Shown here one piece after another: positions 43,960-54,040 of a stretch of 64,000 nucleotides of DNA. Source of the stretch: Aquatica leii (lineage: Eukaryota; Arthropoda; Insecta; Coleoptera; Lampyridae); contig CM069432.1 of the NCBI GenBank assembly GCA_035610365.1, positions 279,905,482 to 279,969,481 on the forward strand, given 5' to 3'. The notes beneath the pieces were generated by a model that saw only the letters and a list, made by a program, of their open reading frames with translations, made no database searches and had not been told where the DNA came from. Position numbers and translations under genes: made by a program. How positions within the stretch are numbered: position 1 is the first letter of the stretch; every line of letters starts with the position of its first letter.

Positions 43960-45110
43960 ATATGTTTTTATGACATCTTCTTTTGAACGTGCTTACCAGT
44001 TTTGGATGTTGGGAACAAACAAAGCAATTTGAACTTTACTGACTACTGTTATAAACAGTTCTTGTGTAGACATAGAAAACCAAGTTCTAAGGTGTTTCAA
44101 GCAGGAGATTTTGTGCCTTCCAGGTCCTCTTAGGATTAGAACCTCTTCAACTAGAGCAGGCCATATCTCTTTTGGTTCCTCATTATGAGTCCGAAATTTA
44201 AATTTTTAATTGTGGTCATTGATTCTAAAACTATGTTATTGGAGATGTGATCAACCCAGGAAACTCTAAGAATTTGTCTGAATAGCCACATCTCAAAGGC
44301 CTCAAGTTTTTTTTGGGCGCTTCTGTCAAGATTCTGGTTTGAGCACCATACAGGAGCTCAAGCTCAAGGCTAGGCAGAATGAGCAAAAAAATGTATTACT
44401 CTTGTTACAAAATGAGATCCTTTGACTTATGATTTTTTGTTATCAATGTTTTCTCGGAAATAGGCCAAACTTTGGTTGAAATTAAGTTTATCATTATCAG
44501 TAGGTTGTATTGGAAGGATTTTATTTATTTTATTCTCGATTTTCGTATTCGGTTTTTTCCATTTCCCAGACATTTTCGTTGCCATGTGATGGCAGCATTG
44601 TCAGCGACTGATTGTCTCTAGTTCCATGTGGCTCAAGACGCTCAAGCGTATCATCAATCTAGAAGTTTTCTGTTTAGGGTTCAGTATAACAATAATGGAA
44701 GATAAATACATAATATAGAAATGTAGTAAAAATAAAATATCGTATCGTATGGCATTTTTAGGTAGCGGCTCAGCGGGTTTTGTCCGATTGCCCGCCGGTC
44801 CAATCCGGGGCTGCCGTTCTCGGCCAGTGATTTCAAAAATTTAGCATGAAGATCGTCTGATTCTAGAACTTTTTTATAATTCATTTGTTTAGTTGACGTA
44901 CACACTTTATCAGCGGTAATAGATGGACCCACGTCGGCGTTGATTACTAGAGGGTCAGTATTCTCATCCTGGAACAGAGCGCTGATATACCTCTTCCAGG
45001 TGTAAATTCTCTTGTCTTTATGTATGATGGTATTGTTTTTTCCATCTATCAGGCGGCTAACCATAGGTGTTTTATATATACCACATACTTTTTCGACCTT
45101 ACGATGCATG
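43960..45110 (-). pseudogene. RTE-like LINE: RT start and C-terminal end, middle deleted
   Basis: Minus strand. 45110-44760 reads YISALFQDENTDPLVINAD, GPSITADKV and ESDDLHAKFLKSLAENGS, the segment before the first reverse-transcriptase motif. 44330-43990 reads KLEAFEMWLFRQILRVSWVD and NFGLIMRNQKRYGLL, the very end of such ORFs. The palm and thumb between them are missing. Endonuclease/RT proteins ending in WVDHISN and IMRN are multicopy in insects; I place them near RTE without certainty. Confidence 0.6.
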
Positions 45111-46332
45111 TTGAAACTGTCATGTTTTTTTTCAAGGTTTTCTATATCTAAGCATTTTTTTAGTGCCTATGTTCCTTTAGCTTGTCTTATTTCCATTCGA
45201 ATGTTTCTTTAATTTTTTTTGTCTTTTTGATTCTTGTATTTTACTTTCCAACGTTCTTCTATTAGTCAGTCATCGTTTCTTTTTCTAGTTTTTGTCAGGT
45301 TTAAGAATAATGTCACTTGCAGATTTCACAACAGACATTAGATGCTTTAGTTTTGTTAGTTGTGTCATATTTTTTCGTTTTGTATACCATGGTACGTCAT
45401 GGTAAAAACTCTCCGCTTCATCATCACGTTTGTCAGCAGTGTTCTACGTGGGCTATATGTTGGTTTAGACAAGTTACAGATCACTATAACACTTTTTTGA
45501 AACTATAGGCTGTGTTGTGTCTTGTTTCTCTTCTGGCTACGTCACTGATATATGGATTAAGATCTATTGTTATGTTATTAAGAGTAAACAGCATTAGATC
45601 ATTAATTTTCAAACTGACTAATTTTTTGTGTAAAAATTTTCACTTTTCATTTCTCTCGGTATAGAAAATCCTAGGAAGCCTATGCTGCCTATCCAATTGT
45701 ACTAAACTCTCCCCTATATGATAGAGTTTTGTTTGAACTCACTGGCGAACATTCTTCACACATATACAATTGTTACCATAAACTGTTTTCGAGTTCACCT
45801 TTCCCTCCCTGTTTACCAAGTGCCCACCCAAATTAGAAAACAATTTTTGAATGAAATTTATCTTAGAAAAACTAAATGTTTTACGTATTTTTAAAAGTTT
45901 TTTAAGAAATGTTTTTACTTAAAAACACTTCAAAGCATCGTGTGCCCTCAGCTAAGAAACCCTCACACCATCGCTAGACTAAGTTGTGAATAAATGTTCT
46001 AGTAAGAAAATCAAATTGATAAAAATTAAGTTTATTTGACAAACAATGAAACATAAAAAAAAATTATTTAACAGCCTGACACTGCGTTAAACTCATCATA
46101 CCGAAGATGAAGATAAACCAAAACATGAAAGCCCTCTAAATCATACGCACTTGCGCGTGTCATTTCAAAACTTATCCTTCCCGTTAAACGCGACGAATCC
46201 TGTTCTTATTCATCTTTCTAACTTAACACCAATGTCGCCGATTTAATTAAGTTGAAGTGGTTTGATTAGCTCGCCTATTTCTCGTTTAAATCTTATTCTT
46301 CTTCTTCTTCTCGAGTCCTTAAACCAAAAGTT
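45111..46332. other. Mostly unassigned stretch
   Basis: No supportable gene. AACTCTCCCCTA at 45705-45716 is the reverse complement of TAGGGGAGAGTT at 37748-37759 and may be a stray pogo-type terminus. A (TTC)n run is at about 46300-46314. Confidence 0.4.
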
Positions 46333-47305
46333 TCATATGTCCTTCCAGTAGCGGGCACAGGCTATGGCCCTGTCGGTGGCTGCGGTGAGGTCCTCCATGG
46401 TGCATTTTTTGTCGAGGAGTCGGCAGATCGGAAGATGTTCCATGGTCTGTCTTTCCCCGCAGTCGCATAAATCGCTGTCGCTAGAGTACCCCCACTTGGT
46501 CATGTTGACTTTGGATCTGCCAGTTCTAGTGCGTAGGCGGTTTAGGTTTTTCCACGTAGTCCAGTCCAGATCACCGCCAGCGGGTAGGTGTTCTCCCATT
46601 TCTAGGCTGGTACCGTCGATTGCGTCGGTGTTTTTAACGCGTTCGCGCCATGAATCCAACCTCGCTGCTTTAGCTGTTGAGTCCGGGGGTTTCTCGGGTA
46701 TGAAGCTTTTTCGGGATTTTAGGCGTTTGTCGACGTTGGTATGGCCGTACAATGGATGTCTGGGGTCCTCTAGTTGCCTCAGTTTTTCACGCCTACTCGC
46801 TACATTTCTTCTTATGTCTGGTGGAGCAATACCGGCTAATAGGTAGAGGCTGTTGATGGGTGTCGGTTTCAGGCATCCCGTGATGTAGCGACAGCTCTCG
46901 TTGAGCACCGGGTCGAGTTTTTTGGCATGAGATAACCGCTCCCAAACTGGGCACGCAAATTCTGCTGTGGAGTAGCAGAGTGCGAGTGCAGTAGAGCGCA
47001 GGGTGGTCGGGTTGGCGCCCCACTTGGTGTTGGCCAGTTTTCTGAGGATATTGTTCCGAGCGCTGACTTTCCCCTTCGTCTTTTCCACGTGGTCCCTATA
47101 AGTCAGTGAACTCTTTCTCCTGTGCTGTGACGCACAGATCGTCAGCATATAAGAAACTCCTGCAATTAGGGTGGATGGGCTGATCGTTGGTGTAGATATT
47201 GAAGAGGGTCGGTGCTAGCACACTTCCCTGAGGAAGGCCGTTCTGTTGCCGTCTCCAGCGGCTCTTCTGCTTGCAGAGTTCTACATAGAATCTTATTGAT
47301 GTTTA
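46333..47305 (-). pseudogene. LINE reverse transcriptase C-terminal half
   Basis: Minus strand. 47300-47150 has SRWRRQQNGLPQGSVLAPTL and SFLYADDLCVTAQ, the palm motif intact. The sequence then jumps, losing about 60-80 residues, to LTYRDHVEKTKGKVSARN. From 47148 to 46333 a frame is open for 271 codons: KWGANPTTLRSTALALCYST, CRYITGCLKPTPINSLYLLA, RKSFIPEKPP, and the terminal C-x-C knuckle DLCDCGERQTMEHLPIC. A stop ends it naturally. This thumb and tail type is widespread in arthropods. It is GC-richer than its surroundings and hardly damaged after the deletion. Confidence 0.8.
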
Positions 47306-47429
47306 GATGTTAGTTTTTCTTTGCCTTAATTGCCTGCAAATTTTAATTAAATGATCTAAATTATTTATTATTAAAAGCAAAAACAAATAAAAATAAGAAA
47401 GTGACTAGATAATTTTAGAAAGTGTGAAT
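47306..47429. other. Spacer between LINE and host gene end
   Basis: AT-rich, nothing recognised. It lies directly downstream of the host gene's poly(A) signal. Confidence 0.4.
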
Positions 47430-47866
47430 AAAAATCTTTATTGGAAATGAATCGTCCTTATGAAAAAGAATTAAGCCAAATTTATAAATTCAATTCTCCA
47501 AATCTACGACGACTAGATGGAAGCGGTTCCGTATACTGTTGTCGGCTCTTCATTGTACTTAAAGCTACTTTACTTATAACGTCTTGATACTCGCTTCTTC
47601 CTATTCCTCCCGAAAACCAAGATTCTACCGTTGAAGGAACTATAACCAAAACTTAAATTGTAAAGCAGTAACTCTTTGTAGGTAGTTTACCAGTTGCACA
47701 AGTGACTGGAGAATCGAGTCGATTGTTGGTCGTGGAAACGGAGAATAAGTAAACCTTGAGGGATCTCTGTAGCCTTTTCCAAGACCTAAAGTAGGACTTT
47801 TGACTGGAACGCCGGCTGGCGAATCGACTGCTGGCATTAATTTTACGTACGTAGCAGGAGTCATAC
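47430..47866 (-). CDS. Host gene 3' end, two exons
   Basis: Minus strand. One exon runs from 47866 (after a TTATTTTAG acceptor) to 47691 and reads MTPATYVKLMPAVDSPAGVP and GYRDPSRFTYSPFPRPTIDS. A GTAAAC donor follows. The next acceptor (GGTTATAG) at 47640 opens a last exon from 47639 to a TAA near 47494, reading STVESWFSGGIGRSEYQDVI and then QYTEPLPSSRRRFGELNL. An AATAAA signal lies near 47440. With these borders the two exons are not in frame (phase 0 into phase 1), so either a border is misjudged or there is a lesion. No transposon motif is seen and the family is not recognised. It ends in the same PLPSSRR as exon 4 of the gene at 33192. Confidence 0.5.
47434..47440 (-). terminator. Polyadenylation signal AATAAA
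   Basis: AATAAAG on the minus strand about 55 bases after the stop of the gene ending near 47494. Coordinates are approximate to a few bases. Confidence 0.5.
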
Positions 47867-48360
47867 CTAAAATAAATAATACCTGACGTGTTAATATTAT
47901 ACCTAAACATCAATTTTTAAGACATTTTTTTAATGCTACAGTTTCGGATTACAGGATTAGTTTATAAAGTTTTGAATCGACTATGGTACTATGCACTAGG
48001 AATACCAATAAAAAGAACATGTTTTTTGAAACACTATTTGGACACCAAGATTCCTCATCAAAGACAATCTCACAATCGATATTTTTAATCAAGCATGAAC
48101 ATTGTTACAACTTTTACAAAAAGTCTTCACTGTGATGTTGTCGCGGATAGTTTTATCGAATACTTACGTCTTATTTGAAACAAGCTTTCTACAATTTATT
48201 CCAAAGTTGGGTCTTTGGAACAACACTAACTTATTGACAAATTGAAATAAAAAGCAGTTATCTATAAAGCAGTACACAATCAAACCACGCCGATGAGATA
48301 TTAAGGTTACCGTCAAAAGACTCAAGTTAAGACATCGAAGTGAATCCCAGGCAGCACATT
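47867..48360. other. Presumed intron or upstream region of the host gene
   Basis: No further exon recognised on the minus strand. The acceptor at 47868 shows that coding sequence must continue upstream, to the right. Confidence 0.4.
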
Positions 48361-48406
48361 ACGTCTTATTGACGTGATAATTACGTAAGAGACGTCATTA
48401 AGACGT
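48361..48406. repeat. Inverted repeat rich in ACGTC
   Basis: Arms ACGTCTTATTGACGT (48361-48375) and ACGTCATTAAGACGT (48392-48406) pair at 14 of 15 positions across a 16-base loop. More GACGTC/TGACGT words follow to 48427. This could be the terminal region of a small DNA transposon or a cluster of CREB-type sites. Confidence 0.6.
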
Positions 48407-48659
48407 GCCAATGTCGTCATATGACGTCAGTGTGTGCGTGGGATCTGAATATGTACAGTGTCAAAATCTGCATGTATTTGCGTTTCCACTGTACGTTCCA
48501 AACACGTTCAATAAAAATGTGATTGTCTCATTAAAATTGCGTCTTTTTTCCTTATTGGATACTGCCTGTTGGACCACAAAGAACACATTATTTTCCGAGG
48601 CAGGAGTATTTACCTAGATAACTTTGGCCGCAGAAAACAAGATGACTAGTGCCTTAAAG

Positions 48660-49600
48660 TTTTGTAATTCCACGAGGCTAAATTAACTCTTATATTAGAC
48701 GTTCTAGAGCTGCTGTCTCCAGGGACATTTTAAATGATTACTTTGATAATTTAATCATGACACCAGAAAACCAAGAAACTCCAGAAATTTAATTCAATTA
48801 TGATGAAACAAGTTTTGTTGACCCAGATCGTAGAAAATTAGTGATAAAAAGGAAAATTAATCACGCAAAAAGAAAGAGTGCGACTTCAGTAATGTTTGCA
48901 GCTAGTGCTTTTGGCAAAATATTACTACCAATGGTAGTGTACAACGTTAAACACATTTATAAAAACTCGATGTACAATGAACCACTGAAAACCAGATTTG
49001 CCAGAAGTAAGAGTGGTCTATTACTATCTGGTTTTTGGTTTGATCAAACCTTGGAAGAATGGTTCTTATTAATTTCATTGCCATATTTTCGAAGATTAGA
49101 GAGTTACAAAAGTCTTATTGGGAATAATTTGGCAAGTATTTTTTCTTTCACAGTCGTTCAAACATGTCGGAAGAATAGTATTAATTTTCTGTTTTTGCCT
49201 CTAAACAGCACGTATCTGACGCAATTTCGCTAATTTTAGACTAATGAAACTATAAAACCAGAATGGAAAAAGGTTGTCACTGAATGGAAAAAACAAAGAA
49301 GCTGTGCCAGAGCAAATTTTTCAGTGTATGTGCAAATTGCCCTATTAAAAATAGTAGAAATATTGAAGCTGGTTTTCTGCTACTGACATATCACCGTGTG
49401 ATACGCAAAACGTTTTTTGGCAATAGCGCTCTGAAGAATCTGTAGACTAAAGCAATCAAGCGTCTTTCAAAGACATGTTTATAGAAAAAAGAAGAGCACG
49501 AAACTCTAAAAAAACAAAAAAAATAATGTTCCTGCTGGGAGCAGTGTTAGTGTGGAGGACCACGAGACTAATGAATGAATTGATATACTAAAGTTCAAGT
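48660..49600 (+). pseudogene. jerky/Tigger-like transposase DDE domain
   Basis: Plus strand: RSRAAVSRDILNDYFDNL near 48700, then FNYDETSFVDPDRRK at about 48795-48837 (first catalytic Asp present). SATSVMFAASAFGKILLPMV is at 48870-48935 and SGFWFDQTLEEWFLLISLPY at 49025-49085. SLIGNNLASI is at 49115-49144, where the second Asp is replaced by Asn. STYLTQFR near 49210 stops before the third Asp. After more stops the tail has the basic KKTKKI and a degraded VPAG motif near 49530. The N-terminal DNA-binding part is absent. Confidence 0.75.
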
Positions 49601-50380
49601 TTTCACGGGATGCATTTGTAATACAATTTTCCATTCTGGGTAATTCCCGTGTTGTCGTTATCACCACACAAACTGAGATTTTGTCACACGTCGCAGTGAA
49701 CATCTTTAGAGCCCGGAACAAAATGATTGATTGCACCGTGAAGTCTCGCTTTTATAGACCGCCCTCCGATCGATAAAAGATTTTTAATTATTTCAATGGG
49801 TTTCTTATAATTTTGCTAATAGTAAATAGAAACAAAGGGGTAGTTTAAAGTCAGCGGTAGGGGAACACTTATTAAAAACGGGTCGTTTTTGAGTATAACT
49901 AATAAATCAACGTGTTTTGCGCAGATGCACACTTATCTTTTTGGTATCGATGTAAAATAATAAAGAAGTTTGAAATAATGTAATCTATTTGTACCGAGAA
50001 CTTTACATAAACTCCTAGGAAAATTCCACAAAACCTTCGGATACTAATTCTTACGCCTATTTAATGAAAATTTTCCAATAAGAAGCAGGCTACAAAATAG
50101 TAATTAAATACAAATACGCTGAACAATGTCAGTGTTTATGATTAAACGTACAATAGCCGAATAGCCTCTAAAATTTATTATAACAGGTATTTAAAACCCC
50201 AGCTTAGAAGGGAAAGGGTACATTAGTAATAATACAAAGTTTTCTAAATCTCTATTAATATTATTGTAAGTGGCCTTGCCACTAAAATGAATAGGGCACG
50301 TTAAATCCCGCGCCTACTGAAATCTTAATTTCTTAATCTAACTTAATCTATACCAGTCCAAGGAGAATTACATCACTATC
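49601..50380. other. Unassigned stretch, possibly BEL1 3' end
   Basis: No gene. It lies just downstream, in minus direction, of the BEL1 integrase end, so part of 50150-50380 may be its 3' LTR; I could not fix LTR borders. GTAGGGGAACA near 49858 resembles the pogo terminus at 43532. Confidence 0.4.
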
Positions 50381-52307
50381 TTAAAAATTGTTTCTATTTT
50401 TGGGGAGCGTACAAATTTTACACACTGCACGTTTGAGCACTGTGCCATTAGCAGTTTGCGGTGTCACAACACGGGTTACGCCGTTAGCTCCTGGATGCAG
50501 CTGAGTGACTCGTCCAAACAGCCACTTTAATAGAAGCAGATTATTATCGCGGATTGGAACTATAGAGCGCAATTCTAGAATGTCTTTGTGCTCCATCTTC
50601 CATTTGGAGCAAACTTGAAGTTCATGGATGTATTCCTTGCTCCAACGCTTCCCAAAATGTTTTTGGAGGTTTTGAATATGCTGGTATTTGCTTAACCTGT
50701 TATCCATGTCCATAAGATTGTGCTCAGGCAAAGCAGTAAGCTTTTTCTCCCAATAAGGAATTAATGCATCGAGGTCGTTAGAATGAGCAGTAAGGGACGA
50801 TAAGGGAGGGAATTTAATACAGCCTCAATTTGTGTAAGCAACATGTAGTACTTTTCAAATATCAAAAAATTGTTTGCAGAAGCTCGTTTTAAATGGTGTT
50901 TTACAGATTTTACACCCGCTTCCCACTGCCCTCCAAAGTGAAGTGAACGCGATGGTATGAAATGCCAAGAAGTAGTGACAAGAGCTGATGAATCCTTAAT
51001 GTGATTTTGAATTAATTTATTTGACAGGAATTAATTCAATTCAGTTTTTGCCCCAACAAAATTATTTCCGTTATCGGATTCGGATTCGGCCCGCAAATCT
51101 CCTTAAAATTGCTAAAAAAATTTTAGTAGTAAGGTCATATACCAGTTCTAAATGAACCGCTTTTGTGCTACAGCACTCGGAGGTGCAAATGTATGATTTT
51201 ATTAGTTTTGAGCCAAGCCCAGTTTTGTTTTTTTTATCAGTACTGGACTTGCATAGTCCACACCGCTATTATAAAAGGGTGGAGTCTCGGTGATGCGAAT
51301 TTTAGGAAGGTTTCCAATGAGTGGGTTAAATGACTTAGGATTGGCGCGAACGCATTTTATACAGTCTGAACTACCTTTCGCAACATGCTTCTACCAGAGA
51401 TAGGCCAATATTAATCTATTAGAAATGAAAGTAATTGATTAGTACCACAATGTAGTAGCCTAATATGTTCATTAATGCAGATTAATTTTGTTATTCAATG
51501 CGAAGGTGAAAGTATAATATGGTGCTTCTTGTCATAACTAAAATTTAAATCCTGGATACGACCACCCACCCGAAAATGTCTTGTTCATCTAGGAATGGAT
51601 TGAGAGCCAATAATGTACTCTTGGTGTTTAATTGCTGATCGTTTAAAAATTTAATTTCGCTAATAAAGGTTTCACGTTGTGCAAGTTTTATCAAGCTGAG
51701 TAAAGCATTTTGTCTTTTCTCCAAAAGTTAAATGCCGGTTTATGTTGCGTTTACCTCGATTTTTGGTATAATTTATAAATCGATAGAAGTAAGTTGCGAT
51801 CCGTTGCAACTTGAGCAAAGATATAAATTTTGAAAATCTATTCAACAGCTGTGGATGAATAGCTACATGGGAGGAGACGCGAATCTCTTAAATCATTTTC
51901 AAAACAGTTTGGTTGAGTTGGCCAGGAGGCTGAATCGCCCACAAATTAGCGTTTTTAAGATCTCGAGGCAACACACCACGCGATAATAATTCTGCGGGAT
52001 TGTCGTGTGTCAGAAAATGCTTCCAGTCTTTAGTGTTACTAATGACTTGAATTTCCACCACTCTGTTGACTACAAATGTTTTCCAACGCTTGGGTGCTTC
52101 TCATATCGAATTTAAAGTAATTATGAAATTGCTCCAGTAAACGAAATTATTAAAAGTGCATTATAAAGCCGAAGTCACCTTTTCATTAATCGAGCCAAAT
52201 GTACTGCCGCGCATAATTCAAGGCGAGGTAAGTTTACACTTTTTAAAAGAGCTACGCTTGGCGCATAATAAGCTTACTTCTATGATACCGTTAGAATCGG
52301 TGGATTT
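50381..52307 (-). pseudogene. BEL1 retrotransposon: RNase H end and integrase
   Basis: Minus strand. LPRLELCAA-like residues at about 52210 end the RNase H region. HDNPAELLSRGVLP is at about 52000 and HIRLLHCGTNQLL near 51450 is the zinc-binding start of integrase. CIKCVRANPKSFNPLIGNLP and FYNSGVDYASPVLIKK at 51360-51220 include the first Asp, NGNNFVGAK near 51060 follows the second, and GGQWEAGVKSVKHHL near 50930-50890 has the Glu. The C-terminal DUF5641 domain runs to 50381 (WSKEYIHELQVCSKW, LHPGANGVTRVV). Stops are frequent. An R1 LINE at 52322-54028 separates it from its 5' part. Confidence 0.8.
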
Positions 52308-52321
52308 AATCTACAAGCATG
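52308..52321 (+). repeat. Target duplication of the R1 LINE, left
   Basis: AATCTACAAGCATG, identical to 54027-54040. The first two A could also belong to the poly(A) end. Confidence 0.8.
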
Positions 52322-54028
52322 TACCTAGTACTAATACCAAAGGAAGAGACGAGCTCGACATATAGACCTATTTGTCTGATAGACGCTGCGGGAAGATATT
52401 AGAGAGGGTACTGGCCGAGCGCCTCAAATATAAAGTGGAAAAGAAGCTTGCTGACAACCAATTTGGCTTTAGAAAAGGGAGGTCAATAATAGACGCAATA
52501 AGAGTAGTGACGAAAGAAATAAAAGAGGCCAACGCTGGGACATGGAGGACAAGGCAGGTTTGCTTAGTGATAGCAATAGATGTACAAAATGCCTTCAACT
52601 CGGCATCTAAACGACAAATAATGAAGGCACTAGTGGAAATGAAGATACCAGGATATCTAATAAATATACTACAGGACTACTTGATAGATCGAAGCATACA
52701 GATAAATGACTCGAAGGGAAGAAATATAGTACACAAAGTAACCTCCGGTCCTTGGGCCAATACTATGGAATGTCATGTACGACGGAGTACTAAGATTAAG
52801 TATGCCAGATGGGGTTAAACTGATTGGCTTTGCAGATAATCTCACAATAGTTACAAGATCCAAACAGATACAAGAAGCAGTATATAGAGCAAAGATAGCA
52901 ATGGAAACCATTAACAAATGGATGACGGAAAACAAACTAAAGCTGGTTCCAGAGAAAACAAAAGTAGGACTAATGACGGGGCAAAGAAGAATCACAGCGC
53001 TAAATTTAGAACTACTAGGGCAAAAAATAATAACCCAGAAAAGTATAAAGCTCCTTGGCATAACCATTGATAAAAACCTCAGCTTCATTGAGCACGTCAA
53101 GACGATAACAGATAGCGCTCTTACAAAAGCAAACGCATTGAGTAGGATACTCCCAAATCATGGAGGAGCCAGATCATCAAAGAGGAAAGTTATAGCACAC
53201 GCAGTGGATTCTATCGTATTGTACGGAGCAGAGATTTGGCAGGAAGTAATCAAATTTGGAACAGTAAATAAACTATTAGATAGGGTGCAAAGAATCCTAG
53301 CAATAAGAATTAGTCGAGCTTACAGAACAGTAAACACACAAGACGTTATGGTGGTTGCTGGAATGCCACCGCTACAGATCCTGGTTAAAAAAAGAAAAGA
53401 TGAAATGGACACTAGTGCAACAATAGCGGAATGACAGAAACAGTGGGAAGACAGAGAGTCATGGACAAAAAAAGTGATCCCAAACATATACTCCTGGATA
53501 CACATAAAACACAGGAAACTGAGTTACTATACGACGCAGCTGCTGACTGGACACGGTGAAAATGGAGAATACTTACACAAAATTAAAAAAAGAGAAAATG
53601 ACAACTGCACGGATTGTAGTGAAAGGATGATAAAAAACATGCGGTGTTTAAATGTAAAAGATGGAAGGAAGAAAGAAGGAAAATCAAAGAAAAGATAGGA
53701 GAAGAAATAAAAGCATCTAACATCATTAGCGTAATGTGCGAGAACGAGGATAAATGGAAAGAAATAGAAAGTTGGTACACAAAAATAATCAAGAAAAAAG
53801 AGGAGGAAGCAAGAAAGAGAGAAAAAGAGATAAGTAACTAAGGAGATGGCTAATTGCCAAACTAGCATAGCGAAGAATGCGAAAGCGGTACCCTATGCTG
53901 GTGAAAAGGAGATGTGAGAAGAGGTTTTAGTGGGTAGGCTTTGCCAACATGGCAAGGAGAATCCCCCACACCCCAGCAGAATACGCAAAGCTAATAAATG
54001 GTCTCCCCTCCTCAAAAAAAAAAAAAAA
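52322..54028 (+). mobile_element. R1-clade LINE, 5'-truncated, with poly(A) and target duplication
   Basis: The copy starts inside the reverse transcriptase, ends in a run of about 16 A (54013-54028), and is flanked by a 12-14 bp duplication (52308-52321 and 54027-54040). It sits inside BEL1, which resumes on both sides in the minus orientation. This is a clean target-primed insertion and younger than BEL1. Confidence 0.85.
52325..53840 (+). pseudogene. R1-clade LINE ORF2: reverse transcriptase to C-terminus
   Basis: It opens with LVLIPKEETSSTYRPICLID, loses a base near 52390, and continues with KILERVLAERLKYKVEKK and NQFGFRKGRSIIDAIRVV. AIDVQNAFNSASKRQIM holds the first catalytic Asp at about 52585. 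The frame shifts again near 52760. The palm motif reads FADNLTIVT (52835-52860), so the second Asp of the FADD box is Asn and the enzyme would be inactive. The thumb (KLLGITIDKNLSFIEHVKTI) and VLYGAEIWQE follow. The zinc knuckle near 53600-53660 (CTDCSERMIKNMRCLN) has a frame change, and the tail ends at 53840. Confidence 0.85.
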
Positions 54029-54040
54029 TCTACAAGCATG
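54027..54040 (+). repeat. Target duplication of the R1 LINE, right
   Basis: AATCTACAAGCATG directly after the poly(A) run. Confidence 0.8.

Noticed and set aside
37748..45716. One giant pogo element bounded by TAGGGGAGAGTT and its complement
   Set aside because: Only 12 bases match and the interior holds several unrelated elements; chance or separate elements is simpler.
46364..46846. 160-aa plus-strand frame
   Set aside because: Antisense of the 271-codon LINE frame at 46333-47148, whose C-x-C knuckle and conserved motifs make the minus strand the coding one.
53527..53868. 113-aa minus-strand frame with membrane-like composition
   Set aside because: Antisense of the lysine/glutamate-rich R1 LINE tail; hydrophobicity comes from the complement of A-rich codons.
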